Source: CAYVDB01 sp964450705
GTDB taxonomy: Bacteria; Patescibacteriota; Minisyncoccia; Phycocordibacterales; Zambryskibacteraceae
Assembly: GCA_964450705.1 (NCBI GenBank)
Contig: CAYVDB010000006.1
Location: 1 to 25,827, forward strand
Reading direction: 5' to 3'
DNA: 25,827 nucleotides
In this document: piece by piece, positions 13,600-22,300 of the stretch
Numbering within the stretch: the stretch's first letter is position 1
Layout of the letters: each line of letters opens with the position of its first letter
Program-made: the position numbers and the translations under genes
The notes under the pieces: generated by a model
What the model was told of the DNA's origin: nothing
Seen by the model: the letters and a program-made list of their open reading frames with translations, nothing else
The model's database searches: none

Positions 13600-15276
13600 T
13601 CACGAAAGATCGGCATCCGGCGAGGTCGGTTTTGTCTGCCAAAATTTCTGGTGCAAGGTTCGCGATACGACCGAGAGTTCTTCATTTTTCATAAGAAAAA
13701 GTGCTAGAACCCAAACACAAACACCAACAACAAACGAGAGCAGAGCTTGAACAAAAACGCCCCAAAAAGTTTCAAGAGAAAAGAAATTATTAAAAAACTT
13801 AAGGGAAAGATACGTTGAAAAGCTGAGCAATACTCCCGCACCTATAGCATGAAAAACTGGGCGAATAACTCTTACAGTTAAACCTTCCCATGTTCTCACA
13901 ACAAAGAACCATAACAAGACAGACTCTATAATTGTTCCAATTGTAAATCCAAGAGCTAATGTAACCACCTGAGATCCTGGCAGGTCTGATATTTTTAATA
14001 AATCTTCTAAGAAATATCGGAATGGAAGAAAATTCTCGAAAATATAAGAAAAAAGATATGCTCCGATTACAATTGCAATTCCAGAAAATATAGTCACCGA
14101 GAATGGCTTACCAGTTGAACCTGTAGCATACAAAGCTCGAATACAGAGCAGTGTAATCGCCTGAAATGTAACACTCAAAGCAAAGAGTGCAAGCATTGCT
14201 GCGGTAAGCCTAGTATCTGTCCAATCAAACGCCCCAGAGCCAAGGACCAAACGAACAATATGTGCTCGTAACACGATAAAAAGAGTAGTACACGGGACAA
14301 GCCAAAAGATAATGTGGCGAAGAGACGTTGTAAATTGAATAAGAAAGTTATCTTTATCGCCTTGTGCATAGAACCGAGAAAGAGCCGGAAAAGCAGCTAA
14401 AGAATAACTTACTCCAAAGATGGACAATGGTACTGATTGCAGATTCCAAGCAAGATTAAATACGGCAATAGATCCTTTCTCCATAAAACTAGCAAAAGAA
14501 ATCAGAAATAAAATAGCAATATGAGATACAGAAAGAGCTATGGTGCGAGGGACGGATAAAAGAGCAACTTCTTTTATAAGCCTCCAGCGCGGAGCAAAAG
14601 AAAACCGAGGGATAAATCCCAAATGTAGAACCGTCGGAATCTGAATAATAAGATGGAAAAGTGCTCCTAGAACAACTCCATACACCAGACCTACGATACC
14701 AAAAATCTTGAAGAAGAAAGTAATTCCAATAATAATTCCAATATTATAGGCAAGAGGAGCAAGAGCATAAACTAAGAACCGATTATTTGCCTGCACAATA
14801 CTACCGAAGAGGTTTGAAACGCCTAGAAAAATTGGTGACAATAGAAGAATTTGAGAAAGTTTTGCTACTTTTTCTTGAGATAAAATATCAAATCCTGGGA
14901 AAAGAACTGAAACAAGCCACGGAATTAAAAAGAAAGTAACAACACTGACTGCAATCATCAAGAAAAAAAACACAGAGAATACAGAGTCGATAAAATTTCG
15001 AGCTTCTTCTTTTTCTTTCTCCATCTCTTTTAAAAAGAAAGGGATTAAAACAGAAAGCGATACGAGAGATCCGAGTGTTACAAAAAGAAAATCAGGAATT
15101 CGAAAGGCGGCATAATAAAGATCAAGAACAGAATCTGCTCCAAAGAGACTTGCGAGAAGCTTATCTCGAACAAGCGCCAAAACCTGAGAAAGAAAAGCAA
15201 ATAAACCTAAGAGAAAGGCGGCCTGATGAAGGCCGCTTGTTTCTCTTCGTAATAGCTTTATTATCGCCTCAACCAT
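13600..15276 (-). CDS. murJ: Lipid II flippase MurJ (MviN family)
   Basis: A 558-residue polytopic protein of the MOP superfamily with about 14 membrane helices. The family start is clear: a short amphipathic leader, then GLFAFLSQVLALVRDKLLASLFGADSVLDLYYAAFRIPDFLF with the Arg/Asp pair and aromatic cluster typical of MurJ (shown here in pieces). Further on are the periodic Pro/Gly-rich helix breaks. It moves the peptidoglycan precursor lipid II across the membrane. The C-terminal tail (WQTKPTSPDADLS) is cytoplasmic. AAAGG lies about 9 bases before the ATG. It sits between an O-antigen-ligase-like gene (17 bases upstream) and lepA (39 bases downstream), consistent with one operon. Confidence 0.93.
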   Translation of the reverse strand: MVEAIIKLLRRETSGLHQAAFLLGLFAFLSQVLALVRDKLLASLFGADSVLDLYYAAFRIPDFLFVTLGSLVSLSVLIPFFLKEMEKEKEEARNFIDSVFSVFFFLMIAVSVVTFFLIPWLVSVLFPGFDILSQEKVAKLSQILLLSPIFLGVSNLFGSIVQANNRFLVYALAPLAYNIGIIIGITFFFKIFGIVGLVYGVVLGALFHLIIQIPTVLHLGFIPRFSFAPRWRLIKEVALLSVPRTIALSVSHIAILFLISFASFMEKGSIAVFNLAWNLQSVPLSIFGVSYSLAAFPALSRFYAQGDKDNFLIQFTTSLRHIIFWLVPCTTLFIVLRAHIVRLVLGSGAFDWTDTRLTAAMLALFALSVTFQAITLLCIRALYATGSTGKPFSVTIFSGIAIVIGAYLFSYIFENFLPFRYFLEDLLKISDLPGSQVVTLALGFTIGTIIESVLLWFFVVRTWEGLTVRVIRPVFHAIGAGVLLSFSTYLSLKFFNNFFSLETFWGVFVQALLSFVVGVCVWVLALFLMKNEELSVVSRTLHQKFWQTKPTSPDADLS

Positions 15277-15293
15277 TCTAGGACACCTTTGGT

Positions 15294-17702
15294 TTAATTA
15301 TTTCCAATAGGAAGCGTTTCTCTCTTCTCGGGGCGATTATCAAGTGGAGGTTCAATTCCTGTAAATGGGGGCTTGCCTGCCTCGAGATTAGAAAGTATGA
15401 GGGCAACCTCACCATTCTCAGGGTTTGACTGTTTGAGAATAGAAAACTGCTCTATTGCGCCTCTCTTATCCCCTGTTCGTTCCAAAGCAAGACCAAGGAA
15501 ATATCGAGCATTTGCATATTCTGGGACTAAAGAAAGTGCACCTCTGAAAGCCTCTATTGCCCCATTCCAATTTCGATCATTGTATTTTAGTAATCCAAGT
15601 TGGAAGAAAAGACCAGGATTATTAGGGGAAAGTATCAATGTTGTTTCCAGAGCTTGAGTTGCTTTTTGAGCATTGCCTTCAGTGACTGCGATCTGGGCGC
15701 TTAAGAAGTGAGCCTCAGCATAATTACTTTTTAGCGCGATTGAAGCGTCTACGTATTGACGCGCCGCGGTCAGGTTATTGTTTGAAACCTCAAGACGAGC
15801 AAGAAGAAGAGGAATATTTGGATTTTTAGGACTTCGCTTTTGAGCCTCTTCGTATGTCTTCTTAGCATTATCGTATGCGCCAGGAATAGAAAACGGAGGT
15901 GGAACGAGCGCAGCGTAGACCCGAGCAAGCGAAATCCAGTTCTGATAGTTATCCCCCGCAATCACAGTTGCTCTTCGAGCATTCTCAATAGCGTTTGCAG
16001 TATTTATCTGGAATTGCTCACGAATAAATTCAGCACTTGCATTCTCTTGAAAGAGGGCCTGGTCAACACGAACAAGTTTAATCTCAGACAGAGCTCTGTA
16101 AAAGACATCCTCCTCGTAAGTGTTTATAGCCTTCACAATATATTGTTCTGCAACATCAACTGAATCACCTCGTTGCGCAGCAAGAAGTCCTTTTTGGAAG
16201 TAACTAATCGCGATAGTTTTTTGCAAAACAAGATAACCAAGAGAAATACTCCCGAGCAAAAGAACAACAAGAACAAACACTGAAATAAAGGAAAGTTTTG
16301 GATGATGGGCAAGAGAAAGGTTCACCTCTTTTAACATATTTTCACGATAGAGAGACGCAATGAAAAGACCGGTGAAAAAGAATGCGAGCGCTACCATACT
16401 AAAACCAGGAACATACACGATTGTTAAAACCCACAAGAAGAGTGCCCCAAAAAAAGAGGAAACCGTAATATATCGAGAAAAGAGATCCTCTGTAGAGGCA
16501 AACATTGCCTTTATGCCCTTCCAAACAAAAAGGATGAAGAAAAGAAGCCAAGCAAGAATACCAACCAACCCCGTCATCACAAACATAGACGGAATGAGTC
16601 CAATACCAAATAAGAAATCAGTATTCCAAAACATAGTCTCGTTTATATCGAGAGGTTTATGTTCTCCCCAACTCAAAGCGAAGTTATTAGGGCCCGATCC
16701 AAAAAGAACGCTGGATTTCAAAGTATCACCAAGCACAGAGAAAGTAGTGCCCCAAGAGGGTCGTACCTCTATAGAAGAAATCTCTAGAGATTGAGCTATA
16801 TTTTCTCCAATTGAAGACCCAAATGCAATAAAAGTTAGTGATACAAGCAATACAAACAAAGCCAAGAACGAAACTTTGCGAACAGATGTTTTACTTGGAG
16901 AATCACCGCCAAGTGGGCTCATGTCATGAGCAAACTCTCGACTTCGCGCAAAATGATCAAACGAAACTACATATAGGAAAAATACAATAGAGAAAGAACC
17001 GAGAACCCACCACACGGAGACAAAATTAACGATAGCGAGAAATATTAGAGAAACTAAAAATATTGCCCAAGTTAGAAACTTAAAAAGACGATTCAACTGC
17101 AACATTTCAAGCGTTACAAGGGATACAATAGTAGAAAGGCCGAAGAAAACCGCTAGATCATTCCAGCTTCCAACTAGGTTTGTCGTAGACGAAGTAAACA
17201 ATCCAAAAGACAGAGCTTCACCACTAGACGCAAGACGCACAACTTGAAATAGAGCAACGATAATAAAAGAAACAAAAAAACCCACGTACGCATAGAAAAC
17301 TCGCTCTTTACTTTTGAATGAATACGAAGTTAGAAGAGTAAGAAGCGCTGCCAAGATGAAAAACACCACACTACTTACTTCGAGGCCAAAACCCACAAAA
17401 CCTTTTGAAAAGGTATTCGTAAACAAAGATGAAAGGAGTGCACTTACAGGAAGTAAAACTATCGATAAAGTAAGTAGATTTTTTGGGAAAAATAGCCTTC
17501 CTTCTTGTATGAGAGATATGACAAAGAGAGTAAAAGCAACTACAACCCCAACTGTGAAAAGCGTGCTCTTGGCACCTGAAAGCGTAATCGACTCTCCTGG
17601 TATAAAAAATATAGGAATAAGGAAGGTAAGGAAACCGAGAATACTCCAAGTGATTTTACTAACAAGCGCGACTGACTTCTCTCCGTTCGAAAGTGCATCC
17701 AT
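15294..17702 (-). CDS. O-antigen ligase-like membrane protein with C-terminal TPR repeats
   Basis: An 802-residue protein. The N-terminal half (about residues 1-485) has a dozen or so membrane helices and includes the extracytoplasmic loop with LFGSGPNNFALSWGEHKP, the pattern seen in Wzy_C/O-antigen ligase family proteins. The C-terminal half (about residues 500-780) is a stack of tetratricopeptide repeats, with motifs such as NYAEAHFLSAQIAVTEGNAQKA, NPGLFFQLGLLKYNDRNWNGAIEAF and YANARYFLGLALERTGDKRGAI. Such fusions are frequent in Patescibacteria and probably join or polymerise surface glycans while the TPR part binds partners. The exact substrate is unknown. The gene begins a minus-strand operon with murJ and lepA, and has a good promoter 33 bases upstream. 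Confidence 0.87.
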   Translation of the reverse strand: MDALSNGEKSVALVSKITWSILGFLTFLIPIFFIPGESITLSGAKSTLFTVGVVVAFTLFVISLIQEGRLFFPKNLLTLSIVLLPVSALLSSLFTNTFSKGFVGFGLEVSSVVFFILAALLTLLTSYSFKSKERVFYAYVGFFVSFIIVALFQVVRLASSGEALSFGLFTSSTTNLVGSWNDLAVFFGLSTIVSLVTLEMLQLNRLFKFLTWAIFLVSLIFLAIVNFVSVWWVLGSFSIVFFLYVVSFDHFARSREFAHDMSPLGGDSPSKTSVRKVSFLALFVLLVSLTFIAFGSSIGENIAQSLEISSIEVRPSWGTTFSVLGDTLKSSVLFGSGPNNFALSWGEHKPLDINETMFWNTDFLFGIGLIPSMFVMTGLVGILAWLLFFILFVWKGIKAMFASTEDLFSRYITVSSFFGALFLWVLTIVYVPGFSMVALAFFFTGLFIASLYRENMLKEVNLSLAHHPKLSFISVFVLVVLLLGSISLGYLVLQKTIAISYFQKGLLAAQRGDSVDVAEQYIVKAINTYEEDVFYRALSEIKLVRVDQALFQENASAEFIREQFQINTANAIENARRATVIAGDNYQNWISLARVYAALVPPPFSIPGAYDNAKKTYEEAQKRSPKNPNIPLLLARLEVSNNNLTAARQYVDASIALKSNYAEAHFLSAQIAVTEGNAQKATQALETTLILSPNNPGLFFQLGLLKYNDRNWNGAIEAFRGALSLVPEYANARYFLGLALERTGDKRGAIEQFSILKQSNPENGEVALILSNLEAGKPPFTGIEPPLDNRPEKRETLPIGNN

Positions 17703-17741
17703 AAAGAATAAAAAATTACGTTAATCTAACTAAGTCTCCCA

Positions 17742-17770
17742 ATAATAGCTCAATAAAAAACCCAAATCAA
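17742..17770 (-). promoter_or_regulatory. Promoter of the O-antigen-ligase-like / murJ / lepA operon
   Basis: On the minus strand TTGATT (17765-17770), a 17-bp spacer and TATTAT (17742-17747) with ideal spacing. The predicted start near 17735 leaves a leader of about 33 bases with no strong ribosome binding site. It lies between the rnpB terminator and the first gene of the operon. Confidence 0.65.
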
Positions 17771-17815
17771 ACAGCTATTGTTAATTATTCCGTGGCTCAA
17801 CAAAGCCATGAAAAT

Positions 17816-17854
17816 ATAAAAGAAAAACCCGCTTTAGGCGGATTTTTCTTTTAT
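17816..17854 (-). terminator. Intrinsic terminator of rnpB
   Basis: On the minus strand AAAAATCCGC-CTAAA-GCGGGTTTTT forms a hairpin whose arms extend through complementary A/T-rich flanks to a 17-bp stem, followed by a T run. One pair is a U-G wobble on the minus strand but a C-A mismatch on the plus strand, so it is built for minus transcripts. It starts four bases after the rnpB 3' end. Confidence 0.88.
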
Positions 17855-17857
17855 GTC

Positions 17858-18237
17858 TTCTTTGTACTTATAAGCCGAATTCTGTACTTCGACGTTATGT
17901 CGAAGCGGTAGTCATTTATCTGTCTCGTTTGTCGCCAAACGGATCAAGCGGCACTTCCCTCGCAATATGCTCGAGACTCGGCCTTGCATTCAGGTAAGAA
18001 TTTAGCCGTTTCATTCTCACGTTTCCGCGAGCTTATTCCTAAAGCATTTTCGAATGATTTTAATCATTAGAACATACTAGGAACCCTTTGCCTTTCGACT
18101 CAGGCGTTTCTGTTCGCATCTCACGTATTACTACGGACAGGCGTTACCTGCTACCCTTCCCCGACGTTACGTCGGAATAAATGTTCGGACTTTCCTCCCC
18201 TACTAAAAAATAGGAGCGACTACCCAATACAAAGAAC
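17858..18237 (-). ncRNA. rnpB: RNase P RNA (bacterial)
   Basis: The catalytic RNA of RNase P, which trims tRNA 5' leaders. On the minus strand the conserved blocks appear in order: GGGGAGGAAAGTCCGAAC, GGTAGCAGGTAACGCCTG, GAACAGAAACGCC, GATAAATGACTACC and the 3' block ACAGAATTCGGCTTAT. The ends pair as a P1 stem (TTCTTTGTA with TACAAAGAA), which sets the boundaries at about 18237 and 17858, roughly 380 bases. A hairpin CTTCGAC-ATAAC-GTCGAAG just before the 3' block matches the position of P19. A promoter whose predicted start falls on 18237 and a terminator at 17816-17854 frame the gene as its own unit. Confidence 0.95.
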
Positions 18238-18243
18238 ACCCTT

Positions 18244-18271
18244 ATTATACCATAAAATTAGCTTATAGCAA
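18244..18271 (-). promoter_or_regulatory. Promoter of rnpB
   Basis: On the minus strand TTGCTA (18266-18271), a 16-bp spacer and a perfect TATAAT (18244-18249). Counting seven bases on from the -10 box gives a start at 18237, the same base at which the P1 stem begins. The box lies in the 42-bp space after the serine-hydrolase gene. Confidence 0.75.
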
Positions 18272-18279
18272 AAGTTTGT

Positions 18280-19296
18280 TTATATTGGATACTGGCGTGC
18301 AATTTCTTCAAAAACAAATTGAGAGATGTCTTCAATCACCCTTTCAAGGCCAACTGTCTTTTCCCCAGAACTCATAATGCAAATTAAGTAAGGGTGCTTT
18401 GGATAATAGACTATACCGCAGTCATGAAGCTGGTGCTCTCCCTGTAAGGTCCCACTTTCTCCAAACTTATGAGAAACCAATACATTATCAGGAACTCCTG
18501 CGACTAAACCATCACGAAATTCAGAACGAGAAAGCATTTCAAGTGCTCTATTCGAATTTATCCTACTTAGATAAGAAGCATTAAATAAGATTCTAAAAAA
18601 TGAAGCGTATTCTTTTACAGTAAGACGACCTCTCTCACTTCTAATAACATCAAGATCTACTCCTAACAACTCAAATACATTATCAATTCTTTCCTGGTCT
18701 ATGTTTTGAACAAGCAGAGTTACCGCCTGATTATCAGAATAAACAATAGATTGTTCTATTAGGTCTATAACTTTATACTCTTTACCTATCTCTAAAGGTT
18801 GTCGAGAGGCAATAAGTTGCAAACCTTGATCTCCCAACTTGTATTCCTCCTTAAACAAAATCTTTTTATCAAGAACAGAGGGGTCCTCTTCTGACCAAGA
18901 AAAATACGCCATCATAACCGGAACCTTTAGTAAACTTGCTGGAATAAAATCCTTTTGCTCATTTATTCCAAATGTAGGGCCATTGTTAAGATCTCGAAAC
19001 ATGACTGAGATATCTTGAGCATCACCTCTTTTTTTGAGATCTTCAACAAAAGTATTTAGCTTTTTACTAAAATTTTGTTTAGAAGAATCGATGGCACCTT
19101 GAGCAAGGTTACATTCAAGAAGAGGATTTATAAACTTATATTGCCCAATAATCCTGTCTTGACTACCGATACCAGAAAAGTTTTTAGGTTCATTCCAAAC
19201 AAAATATCCAGCCAAAAACCCAATTACGCAAGCAGATATAGCGAACACTATGCACTTAGTGATCGTGATACTGGATGTTTCGATCTGCTTTACCAT
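18280..19296 (-). CDS. Exported serine hydrolase of the beta-lactamase/D,D-peptidase fold
   Basis: A 338-residue protein anchored by one N-terminal helix (about residues 13-33) with the catalytic domain outside the cell. The three motifs of the penicillin-recognising serine enzymes are present: S-L-L-K at 121-124 (nucleophile Ser121, base Lys124), S-D-N at 187-189, and K-F-G at 277-279 in place of K-T-G or K-S-G. The nearest named family is class A beta-lactamase (Beta-lactamase2). I cannot identify an omega-loop Glu in the usual place, so a wall peptidase or other esterase/peptidase role is more likely than antibiotic resistance. The gene starts 6 bases after the stop of the giant repeat protein and probably shares its transcript. 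A Cys pair (C62 and the one in QLHDCG) might form a disulfide. Confidence 0.85.
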   Translation of the reverse strand: MVKQIETSSITITKCIVFAISACVIGFLAGYFVWNEPKNFSGIGSQDRIIGQYKFINPLLECNLAQGAIDSSKQNFSKKLNTFVEDLKKRGDAQDISVMFRDLNNGPTFGINEQKDFIPASLLKVPVMMAYFSWSEEDPSVLDKKILFKEEYKLGDQGLQLIASRQPLEIGKEYKVIDLIEQSIVYSDNQAVTLLVQNIDQERIDNVFELLGVDLDVIRSERGRLTVKEYASFFRILFNASYLSRINSNRALEMLSRSEFRDGLVAGVPDNVLVSHKFGESGTLQGEHQLHDCGIVYYPKHPYLICIMSSGEKTVGLERVIEDISQFVFEEIARQYPI

Positions 19297-19302
19297 GAGG
19301 GC

Positions 19303-22300
19303 TTACCTAAAGTGTACAACATACAGGATGTTCCCAACAACTGGTACTCCTTTCAAGACAAGTGTTTGTTTTGGAAAATACCCAAAGAATTTCTGTTTAA
19401 TAAATCCAACATCTCCACTCCCGCCACCTTGTCCACCTCCGTTTTGCCCACCGCCGCTTCCGCCACCTTCACTGCCACTTCCACCACCTTGTCCGCCACC
19501 ACTTTGGATGGGACCGCTCCCAACTGGTTCAAGCGATTGGTCCCCACTGTTACGATTAAAAGAAGAGAGAGTTATTTGCGGTTGAACTGAATAAGTAAAG
19601 CCCGTAGGAGATCCTGCATTTGTTAAACGAAAGCAATACAGAAGACCCGTTTCTGCAGAAAGTGTGGACCGCAAAGAGTACTCGTGCTCGGTAAATTCAG
19701 TCTTCAGTAGATTGTGTAGACTTGTCTGATTTGCTGAAGTCATTACGTAACCATCCTTAAAAGTTTTACTTGCCGGATTAGAGAGGCCAACACTATCAAC
19801 AGAAGTTGAAGCATTTGAAACATATTGGCTCAAATCCATAACCCAATGAATTCCATCTGACTCAGAGTTTTGAACAGGAAGCCATGTAGTACAACTACTT
19901 GAAGCATGCTCAAGTCTATACCCAACATTAAAGAGAGCTCCTTCGCCTGTGTTGGAAAGCAAAAATCTTAGACGGAATCTCTCTCCTTTATTTGCATTTG
20001 CCGAAGCAGGGATTGCAGTATCTTCTGACTGAAGAAAACTTGCATTCGATTGATTCCCATTATCAGTAATAAAGCGGTAGTGAAGCTGATTAAGCCCTGC
20101 TAAAACATCGAAGTCTGCTTTATAAGTAACATTAAGTTCTGAGTTTAAGTAAAATTCATCTGCTACCCCTCTAAAGGTATAGGAGAAAAATCTGACAGTC
20201 CATGGAATTGTAGTTGTCGACATAAAATCAGTCGAGGTTGCTTGAGTCACGACTGTCAGGACGTAACCCTCAAGGTCTTCGGTTGCATCAGCGATAGTAG
20301 TTGTTGCTCTGCCTCCAAATCGAATGTTATTATTCCCAGTTCCTATAGAAGTTGTCTCTGTGTGAGAAATAAATGTCTTAAGATAAGACGACAAATAAGT
20401 CTTCTTTACCAACTCTGGTAGTACAACAGGAAAAGAAAAGTTTTGGTCTAAGTTACTTGTGTTACCCGCAGAAGGAGAATGCCCCCCAAAAAACTTGACT
20501 GTTTTAGTCTGAGGTCCTCCGCTTGATCCAGTCCAGGTAAACGTTACGAAGAGTTCAACTGAAGTACCCGAGTCACCAGATGCGGTTGATTGTCTAATGT
20601 GCCCTTGGACAGAAGTGGTAGCTGTTGAAAATGATGAAGCATCTTGTGAAAGGTCGTGGATGATGACGACTTCATTATTTCTCTGGTTAGCGTTTAAATA
20701 ACTGTAATTCGAAATCCTTGATGAAGCTCCTCCAACAGTACTTGATGCAGTAATTGTTGAGGTTGCCGTAGGAGAAAGATAAATCTTGTACCAGGCATTC
20801 TTCACAGAGAAGCCAGTGTTGTTAATGACAATGTCTTGGGCAAAGGTTGAAGTTGCAGTTGTTGGCAATGTGGTAGAAGCATTCATCCAATACGATATTG
20901 TTTCTGTTTGGGATGGAGCACCTGTTGAGTAGTTATATGTCACCACAAGCTCACCTCCCATAAGTACAGTTGAGGTTCCTGCAACTGTAATATCAAGTGT
21001 TTGAGCAGTGCCTGATGCAAAGTTAGCACCTCCCACAGAAGGTCGATATATGAGGAAGCGGTTTTGGGTAGTAGTTGTAGCGTACCCTTGTTGAGTTATT
21101 TTGTGCTCAACCCCTGCTGCCCCTCCATTAATACCAATTGTGGTTGTTGCGGCCGATCCATTGGTAACATTGTCCTCCGTATAATAAATCTCAAACCACA
21201 CATCATTAATATCCGAATTGGTATTTAGGTCTGGCAGATTGGCGTTGTAGGTAAATTGGCAAGTGCTTCCTGCAGTACACGGAACCGTACGTGTACCAAT
21301 GTCACTATTATTAGTTGAGTCTAAAGGAAATCTTACCGTCTTAGTTTCAGTATGAGCAGAGGAAGAATAGTCTTGCTCGTAAGTGATGACGAGTTTGAGA
21401 GTTGGCAAATTCCATTGATGCCCAAGTATGGAGACAACCCCAACCACAGACAATCCATTATTAAAATCAGAGTCACTCTGAACTTGGAAAAGTCCGGTTG
21501 CATCTGCTAACACGCGAACATTAGGGCCAACAACACCTGAGTTATCGCCCATAGTGTTAGTTTTTGGGTTACCTGGAATATATACAATATTCCCATTATC
21601 AAGGCCAGGAGTTATTGCAAGTCCAAGTTCTGAGCCAGTAAAGTCTCCTGCCGCGGTTGATGAAGCCGAAGCGGTGAAGTTCAAATAGGCAGAAACAACC
21701 CTAATGCCAGTGCCCGCAATCTTTACAGTCTTTGTTCCAGCGCTTGCTTGGGTACTATTCCATGAAGACCCCGCATAAACATCGTTATCTGAACCCCTAT
21801 TAACACTTCCATTAACCGAGGTCCCAGTTTGCTCCGCAGATGTTCCAGCACCTCCACCAAGGACATATTCAACTGTTCGAAGAGTTTTAAGCGTGGTCGC
21901 CGAAGGAGATTCTTGAAAATCTGCTCGATACGTAATAATCATTTCTGAAGTGAGAAAATACTCTTCAGCTTGATTACCAATCATAGAAACATTAAAAGTA
22001 TTTTTAGTCCACGGAATTGAAGACGTTGCCATAAATCTCGTGGTTGTCGCCGGATGGACAACAGTAGCGCTATAACTTTCTAAATCTTCAGTTGCTTCGT
22101 TTAAAGTTACAGTTGTACTCGCTTGGAAATATAATTTTATCGTCCCCGCACCAATAGCAGTGGCATCAGTATGAAATACAGAAGTTTTCATATAGCTTGA
22201 GACATATGTCTTAGGGACAGTTTCAGATAGAAATACTGGGAAAGCGTAAGTCGTTGTTCCAAGTGATCCAACTGTTGGAGTTGAACCAGAATTCCCTCCA

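Noticed and set aside
18280..19296. An antibiotic-resistance beta-lactamase
   Set aside because: The third motif is KFG, no omega-loop Glu could be placed, and the context is surface biogenesis.
19075..19590. Plus-strand Pro/Cys- and Ser/Thr-rich frames opposite the end of the giant gene
   Set aside because: They are the reverse complement of a Gly-rich linker, which gives long open frames by composition alone.
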